NCBI RefSeq assembly: GCF_040187885.1
Contig: NZ_JBDPLH010000002.1
Span: forward strand, 310,001 to 374,000
DNA: 64,000 nt
Direction of reading: 5' to 3'
DNA from: Roseateles_E cavernae
GTDB lineage: Bacteria; Pseudomonadota; Gammaproteobacteria; Burkholderiales; Burkholderiaceae_C
The notes beneath the pieces are model-generated. The model worked only from the letters and a program-made list of their open reading frames with translations. It was not told the DNA's origin and ran no database searches. Shown piece after piece: positions 15,542 through 23,396 of this stretch. Both the position numbers and the translations under genes were made by a program. The stretch's first letter is position 1; each line of letters begins with the position of its first letter.

Positions 15542-17494
15542 ATGAAGCTGCGCCTGCCTCTGATCGGTCTGGCCCTGTGTGCCGGCGGCTTTGCCGTCGG
15601 CGAGAGCCTGGGCTGGCCGTGGCTGGCCGCGCCGCTGGCGCAGATGCTGTCGCAGCGCCTGGGGCGTGAAGTCCGTTTCGGGCCGGCCACTGAGGGCAAG
15701 GCCGTGCTGCAGCTGCGCCTGCTCGGCGGCCTGCGCCTGCGGGCCGACCATCTGCTGATCGCCGGTCCCGCCTGGCGGGCGCAGACACCGACCCTGCGCG
15801 CCGAGGCGGTGGAGCTGCGCCTGCGCTACTGGGACTTGTGGGACTGGCGCGGCAGCGGCAGCCTGCGCGTGCGCTCGCTGCAGGCCCGCTCGGCCGATCT
15901 CGATCTGTGGCGTGACCTGCAGGGCCGCGCCAGCTGGACGCTGCAGACCGGTCCGCAATCCAGCGAGGGCGAGGCCTTGCTGCAGTTCGAACAGCTGCGG
16001 CTGGGTGGCGGCCGACTGGTGCTGAATGACCGGCCGCGCCGGCTCAGCGCGACGATCGACTTTGCGCTCGCCGATCGGGACGGCCGCGACGGTGGCCTGT
16101 TTGCCACCGCCCATGGCGAATATCTGGGACGCCCCTTGCAAGCCTGGCTGGACACGGCCTCGCCGCTGCCCTGGATCAATGCCGGCGAGAGCGCCGTGCC
16201 GCTGCGCCTGCAGCTGCGTGCGGGCGCGACATCGCTGGACTTCGAGGGTTCGCTGCGCGAGCTGCTGGGTCTGCAAGGCCTGGCCGGCAGCTACCGGCTC
16301 GGCGGGCCTTCGCTGTCGGCCATCGGCGATGCGCTGGGCCTGACCCTGCCCAGCACCGCCGCGTTCAAGTTTCAAGGTCGCCTGGCCCGTGAAGGCCAGC
16401 GCTGGCAGGTCGAGGTGGGGCAGGCCTTGCTGGGTCGCAGCCGCTTGAACGGCAGCTTCGTGCTGCAGGAGCAGAGCACCGGCGGGCGTCCGGCCCTGAG
16501 CGGCCGTCTCGGCGGCGAAGCCCTGTGGCTGGCCGATCTGGGGCCGGCCATCGGCTTGCCGGTCGAGCCCGGCCCCCGCATGGCCGGTGATCGCGTGTTG
16601 CCCAGGCGGCAATTCGATCTGCCCTCGCTGCGGGCGATGGATGCCGATGTGACCGTCGACCTGCAACGCATCGAGCTCGGCAGCGCGCTGGCCGAGACGC
16701 TGGCGCCGGCCCGGGCACGGCTGCTGCTGCAGGACGGGGTGCTGCGCATTCAGGATTTGCAGGCCGGCACCTCGCACGGCCGCCTGGCCGGCGCTATCAG
16801 CCTGGACGGGCGTGCCGCGCTGGCGCTGTGGCAGACCGAGCTGAACTGGACCGAGGTCGACCTCGCGCATTGGCTGCGCCAGACCCGCGCGCCGGGCCAG
16901 CCGGCCTGGATCACGGGCCAGATGCGCGGCCGGCTGAAGCTCAGCGGCCAGGGGCGCTCGACCGCCGAACTGCTGGCCAGTGCCCGTGGTCGCGTCACCG
17001 TGACGCTGTCGCAGGGCGCGATCTCGCACCTGGCCGTCGAGGCTGCCGGTGTCGATCTGGCACAAGGCCTGGGCCTGCTGCTGCGCGGCGACAGTGCGCT
17101 GCCGCTGCATTGCGCGCTGGCCGATCTGGATGTGTCCGAGGGTCAGGTCGTGCCACGCGCGCTGGTGCTCGATACCGAGGACTCGACGCTGTGGATGGAG
17201 GGACGTCTGTCGCTGGCCAGCGAGCAGCTGGATCTGCGCCTGCGGGTGGCACCGAAGGACTTCAGCCCGCTGTCGCTGCGTACGCCGGTGCAAATCAGCG
17301 GCAGCCTCGGTGACCCGCAGTGGCAGTTGCAGGCCCAGCCTTTGATGCGCCGGCTGGTGCCGGCCGTGCTGCTGGGTCTGATCAATCCCCTGGCTGCGCT
17401 GCTGCCCCTGATGGACAGCGGCAACAGCGCCGCCGATCAGCAGATGTTGCAGGCCTGCCGACGACTGCTGGAGCGGGCCCGGCCGCGGCTTTGA
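15542..17494 (+). CDS. AsmA-like protein
   Basis: A 650-residue protein with an N-terminal signal anchor (MKLRLPLIGLALCAGGFAVG) and the AsmA-type architecture: RLGREVRFGPA near 38-48 and a C-terminal AsmA domain (about 390-630) with SGSLGDPQWQLQA and repeated beta-strands. The family forms periplasm-spanning groove proteins implicated in phospholipid transport to the outer membrane. It stands alone between two oppositely oriented blocks and starts 28 bases after the upstream terminator, so its promoter should lie within or near the terminator region. Confidence 0.88.
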   Translation: MKLRLPLIGLALCAGGFAVGESLGWPWLAAPLAQMLSQRLGREVRFGPATEGKAVLQLRLLGGLRLRADHLLIAGPAWRAQTPTLRAEAVELRLRYWDLWDWRGSGSLRVRSLQARSADLDLWRDLQGRASWTLQTGPQSSEGEALLQFEQLRLGGGRLVLNDRPRRLSATIDFALADRDGRDGGLFATAHGEYLGRPLQAWLDTASPLPWINAGESAVPLRLQLRAGATSLDFEGSLRELLGLQGLAGSYRLGGPSLSAIGDALGLTLPSTAAFKFQGRLAREGQRWQVEVGQALLGRSRLNGSFVLQEQSTGGRPALSGRLGGEALWLADLGPAIGLPVEPGPRMAGDRVLPRRQFDLPSLRAMDADVTVDLQRIELGSALAETLAPARARLLLQDGVLRIQDLQAGTSHGRLAGAISLDGRAALALWQTELNWTEVDLAHWLRQTRAPGQPAWITGQMRGRLKLSGQGRSTAELLASARGRVTVTLSQGAISHLAVEAAGVDLAQGLGLLLRGDSALPLHCALADLDVSEGQVVPRALVLDTEDSTLWMEGRLSLASEQLDLRLRVAPKDFSPLSLRTPVQISGSLGDPQWQLQAQPLMRRLVPAVLLGLINPLAALLPLMDSGNSAADQQMLQACRRLLERARPRL

Positions 17495-17507
17495 GGCGAG
17501 GCCAGGC

Positions 17508-17984
17508 TCACAGCATCGAGAAAGCTAGCACCGGGCAGGGCAGCACGCGCGACAAGCGCTCCGCGTCGGCGTGCAGTGCAATCATGCGCACGCTGCGCGA
17601 CATGATCTGTAGCCTGGCCTCATCGATATGACCGCGCAGATGGGTCAGCGACAGCCGGGTGTCGAATTGCTGCATCAGGCGCAGATGGGTGGCCAGGCTG
17701 GCCTCGAAGGAGCGATGGTCCTGGCAGGGCGCGCACTCGAAGACGGCGACGAGGCCGGCATCGTCGGACGCTGCGGTGTCGGCCAGATTCAGCAAGTCCC
17801 GGCACAGGGCGCGGGCGCTGCCCGCATCGCCCAGGCATTGGTAGAGCTGGATCTGCCATTGGGTCGGCAGCAGCCAGGGCGCATCGGCCCCGGCTTCGCT
17901 GACCCGTTCACGCAGATAGTTCTGCATGGCCGGGCTCAGCCCTTCCAGGCGGGTGGCCTGGCTGATGGCGGCGAGGGCTTGCAT
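17508..17984 (-). CDS. Hypothetical helical protein
   Basis: A 158-residue soluble protein; ATG 17984 is preceded by GGGAG at a good distance, and GTG 18017 would add 11 residues. It is helix-rich and has cysteines in CAPCQDHRSFE, with a region (LPTQWQIQLYQCLGDAGSARALCRDLLNL) suggesting TPR-like packing. I do not recognise the family. It follows the BON-lipoprotein gene on the same strand and could be co-transcribed. Confidence 0.5.
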   Translation of the reverse strand: MQALAAISQATRLEGLSPAMQNYLRERVSEAGADAPWLLPTQWQIQLYQCLGDAGSARALCRDLLNLADTAASDDAGLVAVFECAPCQDHRSFEASLATHLRLMQQFDTRLSLTHLRGHIDEARLQIMSRSVRMIALHADAERLSRVLPCPVLAFSML

Positions 17985-18017
17985 GGCGGCCGGCTCCCGG
18001 TGGGCTCGCGGACTCAC

Positions 18018-18464
18018 TCAGCCACGCGACTCGATGCTCAGCTGGTTGTCGACGCTGACCACACCCTTGACCGCAGAGGCCAGCTGGGTGGCGCGCGCGC
18101 GCGCATCGGCATTGGGCGCCTTGCCCTTGAGCGCGACCCGGCCTTCGCGTGTGTCGACGTCGATCTTCAGGGCGCTGAGCTGAGCGTCCTTGGCCAGCTC
18201 GGCATTGATGCTGGCGGTGATGGCCGCGTCGCCCAGGCCGGCCTCGACCTTGTCCATCGCTGCGCCGCCGGCGGTCTTGGCATCGCGGGCCATCTCCTCG
18301 GCCTTGGCCTTGGCCTGCTCGGCGCTTTGCTCGGCCTGGCTGATGGCGCCGTCGACCTTCTGGCCCACCGTCGCTTCATCGGACTTGGGTTGGCAGGCGA
18401 TCAGGGCCAGGGCGGACAGGCTGACACCTGCGTAAATGGCCAGGTGTTGTGTCGTGGTTTTCAT
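18018..18464 (-). CDS. BON-domain lipoprotein with helical linker
   Basis: A 148-residue lipoprotein: signal peptide with LIAC lipobox (cysteine about residue 24), an Ala/Lys/Glu-rich helix (about 38-75) and a single BON domain (about 77-146) with ITASINAELAK, LKIDVDTREGRVALKG and VSVDNQLSI. This architecture matches OsmY-like hyperosmotic-stress proteins. It lies downstream of the DUF1328 gene on the same strand. Confidence 0.88.
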   Translation of the reverse strand: MKTTTQHLAIYAGVSLSALALIACQPKSDEATVGQKVDGAISQAEQSAEQAKAKAEEMARDAKTAGGAAMDKVEAGLGDAAITASINAELAKDAQLSALKIDVDTREGRVALKGKAPNADARARATQLASAVKGVVSVDNQLSIESRG

Positions 18465-18499
18465 CGTGAGCTCCTTGGGGATGATGACAGTGAACGGGT

Positions 18500-18664
18500 T
18501 CAGCCTCGACGCATCAGGCCGATCACGAAGCTGACCAGGGCCATGATCACGAAGACGAAGAACAGCACCTTGGCGATGCCGACGGCACCGGCGGCAATGC
18601 CACCGAAGCCGAACACGGCGGCCACCAGGGCGATCAGAAAGAAGACAACGGCGTAATGCAGCAT
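18500..18664 (-). CDS. DUF1328 (YtjA-like) small membrane protein
   Basis: A 54-residue protein with two membrane helices, reading MLHYAVVFFLIALVAAVFG at the start and ending in FVIGLMRRG. The pattern HYAxxFxxxAxxAxxFGFGGIAxGA is that of DUF1328/YtjA proteins, common in proteobacterial stress loci. ATG 18664 follows AGGAG. It is short, so it escapes most ORF length cut-offs. Confidence 0.9.
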   Translation of the reverse strand: MLHYAVVFFLIALVAAVFGFGGIAAGAVGIAKVLFFVFVIMALVSFVIGLMRRG

Positions 18665-18782
18665 GAGAGGGCTCCTAGTGAAGATTTGATGGCTTCACTA
18701 TAGGAATCCGAGCTGCGCCGGCCCAGCAGCGCAGCGCCCGTGCGGCTGTGAGGCGGCGGCGGGCGCATTTGTAGGCGCGGGC

Positions 18783-20159
18783 CTACAGGGGCGCGGCGGG
18801 CGGCGGGGCGGGGAGGGGCAGGCTGGCGCTGAGTACGGTGCCCTGGCCGCGCACCGAGCTGATCATCAGCTGGCCGCCTTCGGCCGCGACCCGGTAGCGC
18901 ATGCCCAGCAGGCCATGCGAGGACAGCGTCTGCTGCTTGGTGTCGAAGCCCTGGCCGTTGTCGCGCACCTCGACCAGCGCACGGCCGTCGCGGTTGAGCA
19001 GCCTGACCTGGATCTCGCTGGCGTTCGCGTACTTGGCGATATTGGTGAAGGCTTCCTGGATCAGGCGGTAGATCGTCAGCTCGGCGCGCGGCGACAGCGG
19101 CACCGCCTCCAGCTCGGTCAGCACCGGCACTTCCAGCCGCTCGCTGAACTCGCGGGCCTGGATCTCCAGCGCCGGTAGCAGGCCCAGATGGGTCAGCGAG
19201 GAGGGGCGCAGGTCCTCGATGATGCGGCGCTTCAGCGCGATGCCGCTGTTGAGCGCCTCGTTCAGATGGCTCAGCCGCTCCTGCAGCTCGGGCGGCAGCT
19301 TGGGCTTGATGCGGGCGGCGTCGAGCTTGGCGGCGGTCAGCAGCGCGCCGAGCTCGTCATGCAGCTCGCGGGCCAGCCGGCTGCGCTCGTCCTCGCGGGC
19401 ACTCTGCAGATGGGTGGCCAGCTGGGTCAGCTCCTCGGTGCGGCGATGGACCTCGCTCTCCAGCAGATCGCGCTCGGCCTTGACAGCCTCGGCCAGCGCC
19501 AGCCTTTGCCGGGACAGCGCGCGGCTCTGGCGCAGATACATGGCCAGGGCCAGCAGGCTCAGCGCGGTCATCGCGGCCACGCCGACGCGGTTCTGCAGCA
19601 GCGCGTTGACGACCTCGCGCAGCCCCGCGCCGACGCGCAGGTTCTCGCGGTGCATCAGTTCCTCGGCGCGCGAGCGTATCAGCTCCATCTGATCACGGCC
19701 GATGCCGGCCTGTATCAGCTCCAGCGCACTGTCGGCGCGGCCGCGTTCCTGGCGTTCCAGCACCTCGGCCAGCTCGCCCATCTTGGCGCCCACCGCCTGT
19801 TCCAGCTGCGCGAGCAGGGTCAGAGCTTGCTCGTCCTGCAGCTGCTGGTAGTGGGCACGCAGGCTCTTCATGGCCCGGCTGAGGTCCTCGTTGGCCTCTT
19901 CATAGGGGCCCAGATACTCGCGCCGGCGGGTCAGCAGATAGCCGCGCTGGGCCGATTCGGCATCGGTGGCGCGCAGCTTGATGTTGTAGATCATCAGCCG
20001 CGCGCGGCCCATCTCGGTCAGCTCGGTCAGCGTGCCGCGCGCCTTCACATAGCTGCTTTCGCTGATGCTGATCATCAGCGCGGCGGCCAGCACCGCCAGC
20101 GGGAAGACGTAGGCGCTGCGTTGCAGTCGCTCCAGCAAGGCAAATTGATCGGCATGCAT
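18783..20159 (-). CDS. CHASE3-type sensor histidine kinase (NarX-like HisKA_3)
   Basis: A 458-residue kinase: a membrane helix (about 17-33), a CHASE3-like periplasmic four-helix domain (about 40-185, with DAESAQRGYLLTRR), a second helix (about 192-210), a coiled-coil linker, the HisKA_3 box with H267 (ARELHDELGALL) and an HATPase domain ending GLLGMRYRVAAEGG. It is divergent from its probable partner response regulator (20214) with 54 bases between, and near the envelope-stress genes it may control. Confidence 0.92.
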   Translation of the reverse strand: MHADQFALLERLQRSAYVFPLAVLAAALMISISESSYVKARGTLTELTEMGRARLMIYNIKLRATDAESAQRGYLLTRRREYLGPYEEANEDLSRAMKSLRAHYQQLQDEQALTLLAQLEQAVGAKMGELAEVLERQERGRADSALELIQAGIGRDQMELIRSRAEELMHRENLRVGAGLREVVNALLQNRVGVAAMTALSLLALAMYLRQSRALSRQRLALAEAVKAERDLLESEVHRRTEELTQLATHLQSAREDERSRLARELHDELGALLTAAKLDAARIKPKLPPELQERLSHLNEALNSGIALKRRIIEDLRPSSLTHLGLLPALEIQAREFSERLEVPVLTELEAVPLSPRAELTIYRLIQEAFTNIAKYANASEIQVRLLNRDGRALVEVRDNGQGFDTKQQTLSSHGLLGMRYRVAAEGGQLMISSVRGQGTVLSASLPLPAPPPAAPL

Positions 20160-20213
20160 GACCTAAACTCTCTTTGTGTTCATCTCGAGACGACGCGCGC
20201 CGTTGCAGCCATC

Positions 20214-20846
20214 ATGATCCGTGTTGCCATCGTTGATGACCATGCCATTGTCCGCGCCGGCTTGCGCCAGTATCTGGCCGAGCAGGTCGACATCAGCGTC
20301 ACCGGCGAAGCCGCCAACGGGCGCGAGGCGCTCGATCTGGTGCGCGCCGGCGAGATCGATGTGCTGATAATGGACCTGTCGATGCCCGAGCATGGCGGCG
20401 TCGATGCGCTGGCGGCGATCAAGGCGCGCGCACCCGAGCTGCCGGTGCTGATACTGAGCGGTTTCCCCGAAAGCCATTACGCCACCACCTTGCTGCGCCA
20501 GGGCGCCAGCGGTTATCTGAACAAGGAATGCGATCCCGAGGACATCGTGCTGGCGATACGCACGGTGGCGCGCGGTCGCAAATACATCACGCCGGCGGTG
20601 GCCGAACTGCTGGCCGAGGGCTTGGGTGGCGATCACGACAAGCCGGCCCATGAGCAGTTGTCGGAGCGCGAGCTGCAGGTTTTTCTGCGCCTGGCCCAGG
20701 GCGAGACGGTCGGCCAGATGGCCGAGCTGATGTGTCTGAGCGTCAAGACGGTCAGCACCTACCGGGCCCGGGTGATGGAGAAGATGAAGCTGGCCTCGAA
20801 CAGCGATCTGACCTACTACGCACTCAAGAATGGCTTGATTCAATAG
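20214..20846 (+). CDS. NarL/FixJ-family response regulator
   Basis: A 210-residue regulator: receiver domain with D8-D9, phosphoacceptor D54 (LIMDLSMP), and a LuxR-type helix-turn-helix in the last 65 residues (LSERELQVFLRLAQGETVGQ, then SVKTVSTYRARVMEKM). I start it at ATG 20214, which matches the family N-terminus MIRVAIVDDH. It is divergent from the CHASE3 kinase and should be its partner. Its 3' end overlaps the 3' end of the receiver gene on the other strand by 23 bases. Confidence 0.92.
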   Translation: MIRVAIVDDHAIVRAGLRQYLAEQVDISVTGEAANGREALDLVRAGEIDVLIMDLSMPEHGGVDALAAIKARAPELPVLILSGFPESHYATTLLRQGASGYLNKECDPEDIVLAIRTVARGRKYITPAVAELLAEGLGGDHDKPAHEQLSERELQVFLRLAQGETVGQMAELMCLSVKTVSTYRARVMEKMKLASNSDLTYYALKNGLIQ

Positions 20847-21207
20847 TCCGGCAGTAGTCGACCAACTCGTCGATCTCGCTGGATTTGTCGAACACGCGAT
20901 CGGCCCCCATCGCCAGGCAGCGGCGCCGGATGTCGACGGTGGCGTAGTTGCTCAGCACCACGCGCTTGGCCGCTGCGCCCTTTTTACCGGCGGTGGCCAG
21001 CACGCCCATGCCCGAGCCGCTCTTGAGGAACAGGTCGATCAGGATCAGGTCGCAATGGTGCTCGGGCTGGTCCAGCCATTCGAGCGCATCGTGTTCGTTG
21101 TCCGCCCAGCCCAGCACCTGCAGCGGCAGCATTTCCTCCAGCGTGGCAATCAGCTCGGCCCGGATCGTGGGACTGTCTTCGACCAAAAAACATCGGAGGG
21201 CGGACAT
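20824..21207 (-). CDS. Single-domain response regulator (receiver only)
   Basis: A 127-residue receiver: E10-D11 at the acidic pocket, phosphoacceptor D58 (LILIDLFLKSGSG), and conserved Ser/Thr and Lys positions near the end (VVLSNYAT, VFDKSSE). There is no output domain. Start at ATG 21207 after an AT-rich stretch. It may serve as a phosphate sink or protein-interaction switch for the neighbouring CHASE3 kinase. Its tail overlaps the NarL-type gene convergently. Confidence 0.88.
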   Translation of the reverse strand: MSALRCFLVEDSPTIRAELIATLEEMLPLQVLGWADNEHDALEWLDQPEHHCDLILIDLFLKSGSGMGVLATAGKKGAAAKRVVLSNYATVDIRRRCLAMGADRVFDKSSEIDELVDYCRTIESSHS

Positions 21208-21331
21208 GACGGCGGGGGGCGGGCAGGCAAGCATGGGATGGCCCGATTATCTTGAAGCCTCCCGGCCTTGTCTCCCGGCGTGCGGCGGGTGTCGCGGTAG
21301 GACGACGCCTACAAAATCACGCCCACCCAAG

Positions 21332-21358
21332 AAAAAGCCCACCCGCAGGGGGTGGGCT
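21332..21358 (-). terminator. Intrinsic terminator of the porin gene
   Basis: Read on the minus strand, AGCCCACCC (21350-21358) pairs with GGGTGGGCT (21336-21344) across a five-base loop, followed by TTTTT. It ends transcription of the porin gene, whose stop is at 21379. Confidence 0.85.
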
Positions 21359-21378
21359 GTGCCGAGAAGCCGGGTGGC

Positions 21379-22464
21379 TTAGAAGCTGTGGCGGATGCCG
21401 GCGACGACCTCGGTCAGATCGCGATCCGAGGCGCTGGTCAGGCCCGAGGACAGCGAACCGGCGGCGCGGTTGGCGTAGCCGACGCCATCGTTCTTGAACT
21501 GGGTCAGCGAGGAGTACAGCGCGGTGCGCTTGGACAGGTCGTACTGGTAGCCGACGCCGAAGGCCTGGGTCTTGCCATCGGCCAGCCTGCCGTCGTTCTT
21601 GCTCTGGACGTACTGGGTCTTGAGCAGGTGCGAGCCGAGGCGGTAGCTGGCACCCAGCCAGTAGCCGGTGCCGTCCCGGTCGGCGCTGCTGCGGTCGTTG
21701 ATCTGCATCACGCCGCCGTTGAAACGGTAGCTGCCCATATCGTAGGCGGCCGCAGCCGAGACGGTACGGATGTTCTGGCCGATCACGTCGGCCTTGTCGT
21801 CCACCAGGGACAGCATCGCGTCGAAGCCGTTCTTGGTGTAGCGGCCGTAGATGTCGGCGATGCGGTTGTCGGTGGTGCCACCGGCCACCTCACCGGCGCC
21901 GTACAGGGCACCGGCGCTGAATCCGTCGTAGTTCTGCGACTCGAACTTGACCGAGTTGTTGACGCGGGCCGGGCCGCCGTTGCCGGTGGCCGTGTTGTTG
22001 CTGCCACGCACCGGCTCATAGCCGCCGAAGCCGCCGATCACCGCGGTCGAGGCGCCGGTGTTGTTGTTGGAGAACTGGCTGAAGTCGCTGGTCAGCGCGT
22101 AGACGCTGCCGTACTGGCGACCCAGCGAGACCTTGCCGTAGGGCGTGGCCAGGCCGACAAAGGCCTGACGGCCCCAGAAGGCGCCTTGGCCATTGGTGCC
22201 GTCATCCAGATTGACACCGGACTCCAGGGTGAAGAAGGCACGCAGACCGCCGCCCAGGTCTTCGGTGCCACGGATGCCGAAGCGCGAGCCGTTCAGGCCG
22301 CCGGACTGCACGCGGCTCAGCGTGGAGGCGCCATCCAGCACCTGCACATTGGCATCGACCACGCCATACAGCGTGACCTGGCTGCTGTCGCTGTTCGACT
22401 GGGCGAAGGTCATCGAGCTGGCGGCCAGGGCCAGGGCGGAGAAGGCAAAAGTCTTGTACTTCAT
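21379..22464 (-). CDS. Outer-membrane porin (Porin_4 / Gram-negative trimeric porin family)
   Basis: A 361-residue protein: signal peptide (MKYKTFAFSALALAASSMTFA), then QVTLYGVVDANVQ and SRFGIRGTEDLGGGLRAFF, the classical start of betaproteobacterial porins, with the terminal residue F (GIRHSF) recognised by the BAM complex. Start at ATG 22464; the longer reading frame adds 37 unlikely residues. Single gene followed by a strong terminator. Substrate selectivity cannot be read from sequence. Confidence 0.93.
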   Translation of the reverse strand: MKYKTFAFSALALAASSMTFAQSNSDSSQVTLYGVVDANVQVLDGASTLSRVQSGGLNGSRFGIRGTEDLGGGLRAFFTLESGVNLDDGTNGQGAFWGRQAFVGLATPYGKVSLGRQYGSVYALTSDFSQFSNNNTGASTAVIGGFGGYEPVRGSNNTATGNGGPARVNNSVKFESQNYDGFSAGALYGAGEVAGGTTDNRIADIYGRYTKNGFDAMLSLVDDKADVIGQNIRTVSAAAAYDMGSYRFNGGVMQINDRSSADRDGTGYWLGASYRLGSHLLKTQYVQSKNDGRLADGKTQAFGVGYQYDLSKRTALYSSLTQFKNDGVGYANRAAGSLSSGLTSASDRDLTEVVAGIRHSF

Positions 22465-22679
22465 GAACTCGTCTTTCGATGTTGGGAGGCCACCGGATGG
22501 ATGTGACCACCGATGCTCGGGTGTCCCTCGACACCGTTGCATAGGGCAACAGATCCGGGCACTGATCGAGATCAAAAGAGCGGGTTCGTGGAATGCAGCG
22601 TTGCGAAATCAGGGTTAATCGCGGGCTTGAAATCGGCCGTGGCGCCCGGGGTGAACGCCCTGCGCACAAAACCGTGCCA

Positions 22680-23297
22680 TTACGGCAGCATGTGCAGCTG
22701 ATGGCCGAGCTTCTCGCGCTTGGTCTTCAGATAGCGGCCGCTTTCCTCGTTGGACTCGACCTCATGGCCCTCACGGGCGATCACGGCGATGCCCAGCTCG
22801 TTGAGCGCGGCCACCTTGAAGGGGTTGTTGCTCATCAGGCGCACCGACTGCACGCCAAGGTCGCGCAGGATGTCGGCCGCCGCGTCGAAGCGCCGGCTGT
22901 CGATCGGCAGGCCCAGGGCCAGATTGGCCTCCACCGTGTCCAGCCCCTTGTCCTGCAGCGCGTAGGCGCGCAGCTTCTGGCCCAGGCCGATGCCGCGCCC
23001 CTCATGGCCGCGCAGATAGATCACGATGCCGCCCTCGGCCTCGATACGCTGCAGCGCCAGCGCCAGCTGCTCGCCGCAGTCGCAGCGCAAGGAGCCCAGG
23101 ATGTCGCCGGTGAAGCATTCCGAGTGCATGCGCAGCAGCACCTCGGGCCGCGCCACATCGCCCTTGACGATCACCACATGCTCATCCGGATGGTCGGCCG
23201 CCTGATAGACATGAACGACGAACTCGCCATGCTTGGTGGGCAGGCGGGCGCTGGAGATGCGTTGGACGCGGGCGGGAGAGGGGGCTGAGGTGGTCAC
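22680..23297 (-). CDS. ribA: GTP cyclohydrolase II
   Basis: A 205-residue enzyme: the zinc ligands C61, C72 and C74 (HSECFTGDILGSLRCDC), the HEGRGIGLG loop (98-106), and the MSNNPFK segment near 150 are diagnostic of GTP cyclohydrolase II, first step of riboflavin synthesis. It is a stand-alone RibA, without a fused RibB domain. Start at GTG 23297. There is no FMN riboswitch signature in the short upstream region. Between it and the porin gene (22465-22679) I see no gene. Confidence 0.95.
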   Translation of the reverse strand: MTTSAPSPARVQRISSARLPTKHGEFVVHVYQAADHPDEHVVIVKGDVARPEVLLRMHSECFTGDILGSLRCDCGEQLALALQRIEAEGGIVIYLRGHEGRGIGLGQKLRAYALQDKGLDTVEANLALGLPIDSRRFDAAADILRDLGVQSVRLMSNNPFKVAALNELGIAVIAREGHEVESNEESGRYLKTKREKLGHQLHMLP

Positions 23298-23396
23298 GCT
23301 GCAGGGGCTCGGGATTGGGTTCTTCAGAAGCGAGATGGTAGCGCCGACGCCAAATGCAAGCCGTCGGGTGGTGCCGGACCGTGCCGGGCAAGCGCT

